From contig CM056379.1 of NCBI GenBank assembly GCA_029718625.1, positions 65,003,626-65,067,625 on the forward strand: DNA of 64,000 nucleotides. Reading direction: 5' to 3'. The stretch comes from Synaphobranchus kaupii (lineage: Eukaryota > Chordata > Actinopteri > Anguilliformes > Synaphobranchidae). The translations under genes and the position numbers were made by a program. Shown one piece after another: positions 43,495 to 54,761 of this stretch (positions are counted from its first letter, which is position 1; the number at the start of each line of letters is the position of its first letter). The notes below the pieces were generated by a model. The model ran no database searches. It saw only the letters and a program-made list of their open reading frames with translations, and was not told the origin of the DNA.

Positions 43495-43992
43495 TGCTGT
43501 GATGAATTATTACAAATGATGATTACAAAAACTGCGTTACAAATATTTCTGCTGTAGGCTACTAGCTAGTAAACTCCAACGGGAGGTCAGGATTTGTGAT
43601 CAACTGCTTTTCAAGCGGCCCCCCCCCCCTCTCTACAACGTAGCTAGACTGCGGAAGTTTACAGTGCGAGGTAGTGCGGTCGGAGAAATAGTTCTGTTTC
43701 AAATGTTGTTTCAACGTTCGGTTTGCGTTTGCGATAGCCTACATTTCACAGGAGAGCATACTGAGACCGTAAGAATACACACTGAGCTATAAAAGCACAT
43801 TTATTGTTGTTTTTCCATAACATTTCTGATTGCCCCGTTCACTTCCATTGTAGCTCAGTGAGAGCCTACAGGAAATCTGTACCGAACTCAATACTGGACC
43901 GATCAGCGAAAAAATGGACTTCATGGATCAGGTTCATGGAAGACGGACCGCAAATAGGGTCCAAGGTCCAAAATAGCGAACTTACCCTTTAA

Positions 43993-46864
43993 GGTCAGAG
44001 TCTAGGATTACTCCTAAGTTTCTTACTTGCGCCTTGCTATTAAGGGTAAAAGAGTCTAGATAGCTGCAGAGTTTTGCTCTCTGAGCCTTTGCACCAAGGA
44101 CTAAAATATCAGTTTTATCTCCATTTAGTTTTAAAAAGCTGTAGGACATCCATAAACTTACATCTTCCAGACAATGGATCAAAGAACTAAGAGGACCGAA
44201 GTCATCGAGTGATAAAGAAATATACAGTTGAGTATCATCAGCGTACTTGTGACAATTTATGTTGTGCTTCCTAATAACATCCCCTAGAGGAAGCATATAC
44301 AATACAATAAAGGCCCAAGAATGGACCCCTGGGGGACCCCACATGATAACTCAAATTGGTTTGACATATGACTTCCCAGGGCAACATAAAAACTTCTCCC
44401 AGTCAGATATGACCTAAACCAGTTTAGAATCGGGCCTGAGAGGCCAACCCATTTCTCAAGTCTGTCAAGAAGAATGTGGTGGTCAACCGTATCAAAAGCG
44501 GCACTCAGATCCAACAGCACCAAGATAGAAAGCTTGTTTGAGTCTATGTTTATTCTTAAGTCATTGACCACCCTAACCAATGCAGTTTCTGTTCTATGGT
44601 GAGCACGAAACCCAGATTGGTATTTGTCATAAATACAGTGCGTGTTCAAAAAGTCATTTAATTGCTGGAACACAACTTTTTTCAAGTATTTTTCCAAGAA
44701 AAGGGAGATTGGAAATGGGTCCATAATTACCAGTTACTGAATAATCAAGATTACTTTTCTTTAATAATGGCCTAACAATGGTGGTTTTGAGTGAGCTAGG
44801 AAAGGTACCAGTTTGTAAAGAGCAATTTACTATAGTGAGCACATCCTCAGAGAGACAGTTAAAAACAGTTTTAAAAAAGGTCGTGGGAATAGGATCAAGG
44901 GGACAGGTTGAAGACCTCAAAAGGGATAAAACGTTGCTAATCATTTTTGAGTCAACCATGGCAAAATGTGTCATATGGCTATCAGAAGTACCCCCACATA
45001 ATGATGATAAGAAGTCAACATTTGTTTGTGTTGTTTTAGAGATGTTTACTCTAATGTCTGCAATCTTTTCATTAAAGCATGCCGCAAAAAAAGGGTTTTT
45101 AAATTATTTTTGTGGTTATTAATAATGTTAGAAATAAATGTTTGTCTGGCATACTTCAATTTCCTATTATACCTATTAAGGCCCTCTCTATAGATATCAA
45201 AGTGCCATTGAAGGTTTGTTTTTCTCCATTTTCTCTCTGCTTTACGGCAATCCCTTTCTAGCTGTCTTATTTCATTTCCATTTCTCCATGGAGCTTTTTG
45301 TTTACCAGAAAGAATCTTGGTTTTCATTGGAGCAACACTGTCAATACTTTTTAAAACCTTAGAGTTAAAACAATCTACTAAAACATCACAGGAGACGGAA
45401 TAAGTGGGTGAGCCAATTGGTGACCTAGATAAAAGATTCATGAACACTTTAGCTGAACTGGCATTTAGATTTTAGACGTTTTTTTTATCACCTTATCAGT
45501 GTTGACTTCATCAATAATTAAGCCCATATCAAAAAGAACACAATAGTGATCAGAGATAGCTACATCAAGAACAGAGCTGACATTGATATCAAGACCATAA
45601 GTGATAACCAAATCTAATGTATGGCCATGTTTGTGCGTGGGCCCAGAGACATGTTGGGTAAAATCAAAAGAGCTTAAGAGACTTAAAAACTCACTGGCTT
45701 TAACATCAGTTGGATTATCAATGTGCATGTTAAAGTCCCCAGATACACTGCCTGGCCAAAAAAAAAGTTGCACACTCTAATATTTTGTTGGACCGCCTTT
45801 AGCTTTGATTACGGTGCGCATTTGTCGTGGCATTGTTTTGACAACCTTATGCAACGTCACAACATCTATTTCCGTCCAGAGTTGCATTCATTTTTGGCCG
45901 AGATCTTGTATTGACAACGGGAGAATTGAACCACTCCATAAAGTCTTCTCCAGCACATCCCAAAGACTTTCAATTAGATTAAGGTCAAGACTCTGGTGGC
46001 CAATTCATGTGTGAAAATGATTCCTCATGCTCCCTGAACCACTCTTTCACAATTTGAGCCCAATGAATCTTGGCATTGTCGTCCTGGAATATGCCCATTG
46101 ATGGGATAACCTGGTCATTCAGTACATTCAGGTAATCAGCTGACTTAATTTTATTGCTGCATAACGTTGCTGAGCCTAGACCTCACCAATTGAAGCAACC
46201 CCAGATCATAACACTGCCTCCAGAGGCTTGTACAGTGGGCACTATGCATGACGGGTGCAACGGCGACTTTTTTTTTGGCCAGGCAGTGTATAATCACACT
46301 ATCAAAGTCAGTGGACACTTTAGACAGCAGTTCAGCAAACTCATCTATAAACCCTGAGTTACATCTTGGTGGATGATAGATGGTGATGAGCAGAACAGAT
46401 ATGTTGCATTTTAAAATCACAGCAAGGTGTTCAAAAGTTGAGAATTCACCAATATTAATTTGTTTACAGGAACTAGAGTATAAGGTTGCAATACCACCAC
46501 CCTTTTTGCCTACCCTATTGGAAAAATAAAAGTTATACCCTGGGGGGCAGGCTTCAATTAAGGTTGCTGGGGCATCCGATTTTAGCCAGGTCTCTGTTAA
46601 AAACAGGCAGTCAACCATATTATCAATAGTAAGGTCATTTATAAGAAAGGTTTTACCTGAGAGAGACCTAACATTCAAAAGTGCCATTTTTAGGTTCAAT
46701 GGTTCATTAGAAACAGACTTAGGTTTAAAAGTAATCTGAATTGTATGTAAATTATAAGTAGATCTGACAACATCAGTATAGTTTTTACTAGGCCTGTTAT
46801 CAATAATCACCGGAATGGCTGTATTATACTCTTCAGTTGTTCTAATATTGCTCTTCGACAACAT
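43993..46864 (-). pseudogene. LINE ORF2: endonuclease and reverse transcriptase, frameshifted
   Basis: Starts at 46864. Endonuclease part 1 (to 46291) has LLNVRSL, LTETWL and GGGIATLY. The Tc1 derivative (45746-46288) interrupts it, and part 2 follows (from 45745) with GDFNMH, HTLDLVI and ISDH, so the EN catalytic motifs are all present. Frameshifts follow near 45470 (T run), 44990, 44720 and 44300. RT motifs appear in separate frames: [35 protein letters not shown] and YADD. This DTVDHHILL form is typical of L2/CR1/Rex LINEs. ORF2 breaks off at the TTAA element and its C-terminal portion is deleted beyond it. Confidence 0.85.
45746..46288 (-). mobile_element. Tc1-like deletion derivative, 543 bp
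   Basis: Ends CACTGCCTGGCCAAAAAAAA and inverse, with TA at 45744-45745 and 46289-46290. The minus strand keeps a scrap of transposase around 46190-46235, readable as the GSVMIWGC-type box out of frame. Most of the gene is deleted. Confidence 0.85.
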
Positions 46865-46969
46865 AAAACATCCAGGCCTACTGGGGGAGCTGGAGGTACG
46901 ACAGTGAACTACGGACTGAAAAGAGGAAGTAGCTAAGGCAGGATTACATCCGGTGGAGTATCGAAACCG

Positions 46970-47734
46970 TCATGCACATGGGATAACCAAGGGGCTAATG
47001 AGGGTGTTGTAATGTATGTTTGCGGACAACATACGTGAGCTCAGTCGGTTTGGGTGTAGACCATCCCCTTTATAAAGTGCAGAACGCTCCCAAAAAATAT
47101 TAAAATTGTCAATAAAACCAAAGACCTGTGACCTACATTGAGACTGAAGCCAGGAATTAAGACTCAGAAGTCTGCTAAAACGGCCAATCCCACGGCCTAG
47201 CGTAGGGATGGGGCCGGAGATAAAAATGTATTTACCACTTTTCTTTAAAAAATTAAAAAGACTAAGAAAGTCACGTTTCAGCAGCTCAGATTGTTGCCGA
47301 GGAATGTCATTTGTACCAACATGGATAATGACATTTTTAACAGTGGAATACTTTGTAAACAGATCAGAGACTTTAGCCCCCGGATAACACACAGTTACTG
47401 CCAACTTTGTCTTTATGTCTCTGACAATGGAGTCACCGATAATCAACATTTTTGGAGACGGGGATGGTGAGGTCAGTGGTGGCGATCCTCGAGCCCGTAA
47501 TGCCGGAGCAGCGTCCCGGGAGCTAACCCGACAGCAACCCCGCTTGCGGTGCAGTGGAGATGGAGAGAGAAGGGTACCTGGTGGTGGCCCTGCACCACGG
47601 ACAGCAGGTGGTGGAGATCGCCTGGCTACAGTCAACTGTGATCCATGTTGCACAGGAGGTAGGGAAGGTTGTGACTGACCGGCCAGGGAGGGGAAATCCT
47701 GTTCGCCCAGGATGTCAAATTTGTTCTCCAGCAA
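46970..47734 (-). CDS. LINE ORF1 with SGNH esterase domain, 254 aa
   Basis: Proline/serine-rich basic N-terminal third (residues 1-95), then an SGNH/GDSL-type esterase: GDS block at 100-102 (nucleophile S102), GTND at 140-143, and DGLHPN at 224-229 with D224 and H227 as remaining triad members. ORF1 proteins of CR1/L2 LINEs carry such esterases, thought to act on lipids or membranes during retrotransposition. The frame is open upstream of the chosen Met at 47734, so the true start may lie further 5'. Ends 105 bp before ORF2. Active-site residues are all present. Confidence 0.85.
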   Translation of the reverse strand: MLENKFDILGEQDFPSLAGQSQPSLPPVQHGSQLTVARRSPPPAVRGAGPPPGTLLSPSPLHRKRGCCRVSSRDAAPALRARGSPPLTSPSPSPKMLIIGDSIVRDIKTKLAVTVCYPGAKVSDLFTKYSTVKNVIIHVGTNDIPRQQSELLKRDFLSLFNFLKKSGKYIFISGPIPTLGRGIGRFSRLLSLNSWLQSQCRSQVFGFIDNFNIFWERSALYKGDGLHPNRLSSRMLSANIHYNTLISPLVIPCA

Positions 47735-47806
47735 GACGTCCTGAGGAGGAGGGAGATAGACAGTGCGCTTGCCACCGTGTTTCCCCCTGCCAACAACCGA
47801 CCAAAT

Positions 47807-47910
47807 AATAAAACGATAAAATGCTAAAACGATAAAATAATAAAACGATAAAATGCTAAAACGATAAAATAATAAAACGATAAAATTATAAAATAATAAT
47901 AAAATGCCAA
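47807..47910 (-). repeat. AT-rich tandem repeat near the LINE 5' end
   Basis: Repeats of ATAAAACGATAAAATGCTAA and similar words, about 2.5 units of roughly 36 bp, degrading to the right into ATAATAATAAAATGCC. Non-coding. Confidence 0.75.
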
Positions 47911-48272
47911 AATCGTGGTGATTATTTAAAAGTCAAAGCTCTGTCCCGTGCAAACTGTCAGTAGACTCTGATGTGCTCTGACGTTAGACGACACGGAGAA
48001 CAATAGGGAAGTGGACTGGAAGGGATGCAGTGGACGTAACAGCTATTTAAGGAGTGGCTTTTATGGGTAATTTCCAAATATATAAAAATAAGTAAATTAA
48101 AAATAAAGATATAAATGTAAATATTGTTGCATCTAAAATCACCATAAAAAAAACAATCAGTGGTTATGGTAACCGTAAAATGAAATGAACACGAACACGA
48201 AAAATCGTGTTCATTAATCTACAAGCATTTCTAAGAGCGTCTTAAGTTAAGATGCTTTTGGGAAACACACCC

Positions 48273-51249
48273 AAAGTTCAAGAAGCTTCATACGAAGGGT
48301 TTTACGACGTCTTAGCCTTACGATGCTTTTGGGAAAGAACAGTAATACAGTACTGTATAAAGGTACTGACAGATAACTAATTTGGGTGGGAATTTCTATA
48401 AAATCTGGGACAGATTTTCTACAAAGCAATAGCCTGTCAGACAATGAATGTAAATTCAATTAATTATACAACCAAACCAGTATCTTAGTTTATTATACAT
48501 CCATTTTGAGCTGCGATATTTTAAGTCTGTAAAAAACATACAAAAGGTTCTGCATACAATCAGTCACATAAGACGTAAATATGTTTATGTAAAGATCACA
48601 TTTTTTAGTTTTACATAATTAGCAATACAAAGTATTTTTTTAATCGCCTCTTGAAATCCATCTTCTCTTGATTAAATTGCAAACAGAGATCCTGTTGAGA
48701 TATCACTTTTTCAACACAAGATAGCTGTCACAATTCAATTAAAGTAACAGCTCCATCAACGTGAAGACAAAATGCTGCAGTCCAGCTCTTCCTATGGATA
48801 AAATGCAGAAGTTAGATGGCTTCCTTCTGTTTACCAAAGCAAGTTGGAAAGGAAGAAATCCCTGCTATAGTCAAATGTGGTATGAATATCATAGAAAGAA
48901 GGGACAGTGTATGGAAGGTCATCCCGCTGCTTGCTAGTAGCACTTGGGGCAAGATTCATTTTAGACCCAGGCCAGATCAATGCATTAAGCACATATTACA
49001 GTTCTATTTCTAGGAGTGTATCCCCTCTGAAGAGGACAGATGTATATATATTGATTTAGATAAATAATAAACCATCCAAAAATATGTACAAGTGTAATAA
49101 CACAGAGAATTGCATTGCATTTCATTATTCTTGAAAAAAAGTGTTTTTCATGAAATCCTGTGTGATTTTCATACCTTCAGTCTTGCGAGCTTCTCAAAAA
49201 GACGATTCGCTGAGGAGGAAATCCCACGCGAATGCTTTGAAAGATGGACTGATATTAAAGAAAGGTCAAACTAATTTGAAAGGCAAATACATTTTGAGGT
49301 AGATGAACCATAGTAGGACCAAGCAGTTTGAGGCTTAAATTTCACAGTACATAGCTGTCCTCATTTACACTACCAGTGAGGTCGCTTTATGTAGTAATGT
49401 GAAATATAACATTCAAGTGCATATCAACCTCAGCTAATGTCAACACTTTGCACTTTTTGCAGAGGCATCTACTCAGATGTCAGTTAAAAGGGAGTCTGCT
49501 ATGCTATGTTTGATTGTATAACACATTATATTGTACCTCAATCTCCTCCAAATTTCCCCAATATATACAACCGGGAGGGTCTTCATAACCACTGAGGTAA
49601 CGTAAATTGTACATTTCCCTTCCTCTATATATGATCTGTCTATCTCTTGTGCAATCTGTCACTGTGTTCTTTTAGTCCTTGTTAATTTATGTCCTTGCTT
49701 CGGGATAGGAAGTTGGCCTGTTTCCAAAGGGGAGGCTGGCTGTAGGGCACATCAGGCTGCTATTTATGACCATTGGCCATATCAGTGCAGTTTGAACTTG
49801 GTGGCATCAGCCTCATGCCTCAGTTGGCATGTTCCCACCCCACCCTTCCTGCTCAGCCCCCCCCTCATGGATCTCATACTCATGGAGATCTACAGAGCCG
49901 TCCGGGCAAATTAAATCACAGCAAGCGTGACAGTCACACCCAGAATGTGGAAACTGATAAGACACCTGTAACAGCCAATGGAAATGCTTACTTTAGACAG
50001 GGAAAAAAAACTAATGGAAATGGGAAAAGAGCAGCTAAATCCATTTTCATGAGCTAATGTGAGGACACAGCATTCTGCAGGGTCATTCTAGAGACATCAT
50101 GGCATTGTTGCCATGATGCTGTTCTGGTGCCTGCCTTTCTGTTTTCGGGAAATGGGCTTTCAGAAAGTCACAGAGAGGAGAAAGAGATTAAAGGGGTTAG
50201 ATTTGATCAGGAGAAATTTGTCAGAGCCAAGCAGAGGCAGCAAGAACCAGGCCCCAGCCCAGATCCTCTGTTAATCCACTATAACTCTGGTACCTTCTGC
50301 CAGGCAGTGTCAAACTGCCATTCCCCATGAACCTTCCCTGGGGCCTTGGCAGACTTAATCCCTCACACTGCTCTGAGATGTTACACTGAAGACACATGAG
50401 AGAGAATGGTTCAGTTTCCTTCAGTAACAAATGGTGTAGCTCTATGTATCTGAGCTCATATTGCTTCACGTGTATGCTTTACCTTGTTGTTTTCCTTCAC
50501 ACTTTCTGACTGAGGCCCAGAGGACAACCTTGCAGTGGTTCGCATCAGTTCATAACGCTGGTGCCAAAACAGCCAGTCAAAGGTGTCTTTGTCAAAGATA
50601 TTGTCTCCGGCAGTGTCACTGTCACATTTATTTTTCGATATTGCATGAATTTGTGTGGCTGGAATTTGGGAAATGTGGAATAGGAAGGAATCGGGGACAC
50701 CGCTCAAGGGCAAGACCAGTTCGCTAATCCATTTCTTGCTGTGAATTTCAGTGTTGCTGTTTTATAAGCAGCCCACTGTATCTGCCTAAGGGTATGATTG
50801 TACTGGCAAGAACCTTTTGTGGAAGAGCAAGATAGGAGGCTCATCTCCTGACAAGCTATAGGTTGCAGCCTCCTATTGACCCACTGTAGCCTCCAGATTT
50901 CAGAGACCAAGCCTGTAGTCATTATAGTCATTTTAGCATCCTCTGTATGAGCAGGTTCCTCCAGTACAGGATTGAAGGATTTGGAAGAACCAGATCCTCT
51001 GTAGACTGGCGGCAGGAGAAATAAGATATATTTTAGTAATTAAACAAGTCTTCACACACAGGAACAAGACTAAGCCAACCTAGTGAATGCGCTGGAGGTC
51101 TTGCCCCGGCAATGGCTTTCTCACCCTAGCGCAAAAAGTAGGCTATTGTGTGCGAAAAGTACATGAACATACATGAAAGTTGATTAGCAATTTCTGATTG
51201 AGTATTTAGGTTTTCCTAACCTGAGATAAGATACGATTCCTAACGTTAG
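48273..51249. other. Intergenic DNA, no gene recognised
   Basis: AT-rich, with no recognisable transposon ends apart from the motif near 48308-48336. Short open frames (49773-50057, 50127-50330) show no domain, no codon regularity and no splice context that would support a gene. It could hold host regulatory or intronic sequence. Confidence 0.45.
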
Positions 51250-52353
51250 TAGGGTTGGGTATTGAAAAACTGAAATACGTCGGTCCTACAGAGTATCGAA
51301 AACATTTAGGAAAAAACGGTACCAAATTTAGATTTTACGGTAGGCTAGTTCTCGACATGAATGCTATTTTCGCAGCCAGCGGACAATCCATTGCATCAAA
51401 TGCAACTACAATTAAATTAAACACCAGTAACACATCGAATATGGTAAAACATTTGATCGACCAGTGCTGGGTCTTCTGACTGCTGACAACGATTGAATAA
51501 CTGATAGGGTTCACGCAAACAGAACTTTTGGTTCGGATATTAACGATTGCCTTGTAGCCTAATAACGTATGCGTAGCTGGCTAATGTTAGTTACCTGGTG
51601 GATGTTAGTTACCTTAACGTTATTAGCTTACCTCATATCTTTGAAGCTATCATAAATGAACGTTTGCAGTAGACGGCTAGTTGTGAAATGAATCGATCTC
51701 CTATTTCATTTCATACTAAGGTCTCTCTGTGAAAGCCAGTAGTGTAGCTGATTGCACCCCTTCCGTAACTCCCTTTGCTGTAGCAGCAATTAGAACCTAA
51801 GCTGAAGAACAAAAAAAGAGATGAACGGCGCCGTGCTGTTGCATCCTTTCAATACAGTTGAATCTCCAAAATGTATGTCCTGACAGTTTTGGAATTGCAC
51901 TTTATTTTCTTCTGTTGTGCTTATTCTGTCATTTTACAATGACATAATGTTTACAGAATAATAGCCTTTTCTGTCATTTTACTGTGACATAATATTTAGA
52001 GAATGAAAATGTTTACAAATAGTAAAGATATCAGTTATAATAATTTATAGAAACATAGTTAGCCGATAAACATATAAAGTTTTCATATAAAGCAGGGCTG
52101 CCCAACCCTCTTCCTGGAGATCTACTGTAGGTTTTTACTCCAACAGCTAGAGAGCTTGTTGAGCTGCTCATTCATAGAATCAATAAGGTGTGCCAAATTA
52201 AGGTTGATATGAAAACCAACAGGACGGTAGATCACCAGGAACAGGGTTGGGCAGCCCTGATATAAAGTATCGAAAAAAGTATTGTGCAGGTATCGTATCA
52301 AATTAATGGTTTTGGTATCAGTATCAAAAAATTTCAAATGATACCCAACCCTA
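51250..52353. mobile_element. hAT-type element with an 8-bp duplication
   Basis: TAGGGTTGGGTATTGAAA at the left and an inverse right end TAGGGTTGGGTATCATTTG, flanked by the perfect 8-bp AACGTTAG (51242-51249 and 52354-52361). 1104 bp including a nested MITE (52093-52259). No transposase recognised. Confidence 0.85.
52093..52259. mobile_element. hAT MITE, 167 bp
   Basis: Ends CAGGGCTGCCCAACCCT and inverse, flanked by the perfect 8-bp ATATAAAG (52085-52092 and 52260-52267). Nested in the element at 51250-52353, so younger than it. Confidence 0.92.
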
Positions 52354-52616
52354 AACGTTAGTTAAGATTTGGTTCTGTAATATAAATTTGTGAAAAATCT
52401 TATCTTAGACTTGTCACATCTTAACTTGAGTAAATGAGTGAACTATCCCGTTAATGTCAAGCCCTGATTATAATTTACAGACACAGAATAGTTTACCGAC
52501 TGGATGTAAAGTAGGCTACTGACTGGCTACGTCAGTTTCTATGAGCATAAGTGGCAAACGGCACACACAAACACTGCGAGATCAGTAGCTATACCACCAT
52601 TTACTGCCGAGGTATT

Positions 52617-52676
52617 CACGCCACTTCTCACGCCACTTCTCACGCCACTTCTCACGCCACTTCTCGCGCGACTTCC
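52617..52676. repeat. 12-bp tandem repeat
   Basis: Four perfect copies of CACGCCACTTCT (52617-52664) and a fifth imperfect one. Its translation gives ATSHATSH repeats on the plus strand, a by-product rather than evidence of a gene. Confidence 0.9.
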
Positions 52677-54008
52677 AACAATGGGGGGTCACTCACTCAG
52701 TTAGCTACTTTCACTGTTCTAGGCTGGCCTGGCACCAGTTTCACCTGGCGCACTTATTTCACCTACCTGGTTAAAATGTGTGCTTTTCCACAGGTTATTA
52801 TGCATTTTAAATGTGGACAATTCACAGACATTGTGTTTAAATAAATACTCATTTGAGAACAAATTGCCTTGTTGTACTTTAAAGTAAATGTAATGTTTAT
52901 GAGATAAATGCAATATAATGAGATACTTAAAGGAGCACAGTCACGCTTGTTTCAGTTGAGAATATTTGGATTAAATGCTTAAATTCTGTGTGTAGGCCTT
53001 TTTAAAATCACCGTCAGTGCAGCCGTTTCCTATTTATGGGAAATACGGCGGCAAAACTTCAAAGGGCAAACACGTCCAGTGACGTCACAGGATGTGACAT
53101 GGCCGCACAAGGGTGGGACGTCTTATGACACTTACACAGTATGGTTGGAAAATAGTATGGAGGATTTTTTTTTTTTTTGCATACTGCACCTCACGTACTA
53201 AACAGTACACATTAAAAAGCACAATACGATCAGAGAAGAGGAATTTGAAGGAAGTTGAGACGATAAACCACCCAGCCAACCAAATTGGGGGGCAGATATC
53301 TGCCACCACCAATAGATTACAGCAAGCCTGTGCCACAAAAGTTAAAGTTTTCCAGACACTTATAGATTGAGCAGACACTCCAAAAAACTGTTAACTTTAG
53401 CAAAATGCAGTGAAAGAAGCGCAGGCATCACATGCTTCAGAGGAGAGCGCATGCTTGTCTTTGCTCTCCGGAATCCACAATGGAGGTTGCGATGAGCATT
53501 GCAGTGTGAGCATGACTGAGCACAGAGGCCTGGAAATTCATTTTGTTCTTCTAAACTGGCTATTCTGGCAGGTGCCATTCCCTCTGTCTTTCACAGGTGG
53601 GGCTAGGCTCTTGGTGCAACACTATCCATTGGTGTCCCACTTCCCAGTGAGGGAACACATGTTGCATGCAGTGCCCTCCATCCTCAATTCCATCATTTCC
53701 ATTTGGTCACCATGGAAACCAGGCAGCAGTGGCAGTCACTGGGGAATTCCTTTTTTATGGCTCACTTATCTAATAACCATGGCGGCTTCACATGGGTCTG
53801 CTTTCTCCTTCTCCCTAGCAGCTGGTTGCTATGCTGCCACTGTTGCCATGTTGAATGCAGCGCATGAGATTCATGGCTAATCACCCCCTTCTCCCTGTGA
53901 ACAGATCATGGAGATTGCAGTGTTAAAGATGTCTTTCTCCTTAATCCTTTTAGTACAGTCAAACAAGTACACATTATTTATTAGTCATTAGGTAAATGGA
54001 AATGGGTA
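52677..54008. other. Intergenic DNA, no gene recognised
   Basis: Contains a T run (53166-53179) and a 156-codon open frame (53410-53880) lacking any recognised domain. Nothing else is supportable. Confidence 0.4.
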
Positions 54009-54506
54009 AATGGAAATCCAGGGGGCATAAAGTAAAAGTCCTCCCCAGTATTTTGTTCCAATCACCTGGATTTGCTAATTAGCATAATTATTCAGCGAGG
54101 AGGTAGAACTAATTAGTGAAATCAGTGAAATATACCTAAAGGTATAATGATTTTTCAAACCAAAGTTTTGTGAAATACAATTAAGCAGATCATTCCCTAC
54201 AGTAATGTGTAGGGAAGTTTCATACTATTCCCATTATTCATTTGAAAACCTGTTTGCACATTCCTGGACTCATTTCTGGCTAATGGGGCTCTGGTGAAAT
54301 ACACAAGATTCACTGTGCTGCTACATGGGTTTTGACAGCTTTTTGTAACCTTGGGTAGTTAGTTGTGTAATATGAAGAGCACCAAGAACACGTCTAAAGA
54401 TGAACTTTTATTGCCAATATTGACAAATTAGCTGGCTGAGTCTATGGGTGGAAGAAACACATGGTACTAGGACTTTTACTTAATGTTCCCTGGATTTCCA
54501 CCTCTG
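54009..54506. mobile_element. hAT-like MITE split by a rearranged piggyBac-like fragment
   Basis: Outer parts match the MITE at 40874-41051 (shared CCAATCACCTGGATTTGCT and GAGGTAGAACTAATTAGTGA). Between ATCAG (54121-54125) and CTGGCTGAG (54432 on) lies a 306-bp block from the piggyBac-like family. Confidence 0.65.
54126..54431. mobile_element. Deleted and rearranged piggyBac-like fragment
   Basis: The first 65 bp are the inverse of about 20325-20375 of copy A; the rest (from about 54210) matches copy A from 26723 and copy B from 57054 in direct orientation. The joint of inverted and direct segments shows an internal rearrangement. Confidence 0.7.
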
Positions 54507-54513
54507 TTAGGTA

Positions 54514-54514
54514 C

Positions 54515-54566
<52 letters not shown>
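54514..54566. repeat. (ATA)n microsatellite
   Basis: About 17 ATA units. It is followed by TAGCTGCAAGCAGCGATTTC, a repeat end often seen in fish genomes. Confidence 0.95.
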
Positions 54567-54569
<3 letters not shown>

Positions 54570-54761
54570 TAGCTGCAAGCAGCGATTTCCGGGGACCGTG
54601 TGGCATTAGCGGCATTTGTCAAATGCAGAAACCGCAAAATGGTAGACAACTCTAGACAGGGTTGACCCAAAATACAAATATTTGTTTCCAATCAGGGCTT
54701 TTGCCATTGTTGATGGTATCTTAACCCGATCCAGTAAGGGCTTGCGTATTAAGTCTTTTAA

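Larger units (their letters stand above)
42135..43988. mobile_element. TTAA-site (Kolobok-like) element with two gene fragments
   Basis: Flanked by TTAA (42131-42134 and 43989-43992); outside it the LINE sequence is continuous. Ends AGGGTAAGTTCGCTATTTTG and inverse, with inverted repeats of about 170 bp. It carries a plus-strand ORF with a P2X7-ballast-like motif (42599-42958) and a minus-strand THAP exon (43198-43494), convergent. TTAA targets and THAP domains fit the Kolobok superfamily; no DDE domain was seen, so it is probably non-autonomous. Confidence 0.85.
41836..47940 (-). mobile_element. L2/CR1-type LINE, minus strand, split by two transposons
   Basis: The 3' tail at 41836 is a tandem ATCAA repeat (minus strand TTGAT), preceded by CTATAAATAAGATTTGAT. 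ORF1 (46970-47734) and ORF2 (about 43990-46864) are in order. A TTAA element sits at 42135-43988 and a Tc1 derivative at 45746-46288. Sequence between the RT core and the 3' tail is much shorter than expected, so the C-terminal part of ORF2 is deleted. The 5' limit is uncertain; an AT-rich tandem repeat lies at 47807-47910. Confidence 0.88.
40728..48272. mobile_element. Possible MITE split open by later insertions
   Basis: GGGTGCGTTTCCCGATAAC at 40728 and, inverted, GGGTGTGTTTCCCAAAAGC at 48272 form a terminal-repeat pair common in fish MITEs. Between them lie other elements (hAT MITE, LTR, LINE). I infer one small element opened by nested insertions, but they could be two unrelated fragments; a further similar motif is at 48308-48336. 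Confidence 0.3.

Noticed and set aside
46151..46290. C-terminal end of the endonuclease ORF starting at 46864
   Set aside because: From 46288 downward the frame is inside the Tc1 derivative; only 46291-46864 is endonuclease.
52617..52676. CRISPR-like array
   Set aside because: Twelve-base units abut without spacers; it is a simple tandem repeat in eukaryotic DNA.
52551..52844. 97-aa protein with ATSH repeats
   Set aside because: The repeat is the translation of a 12-bp tandem array and the flanks are not coding-like.
53410..53880. 156-aa protein-coding gene
   Set aside because: No domain, no homologous look, no promoter or splice context; kept as an unexplained open frame only.
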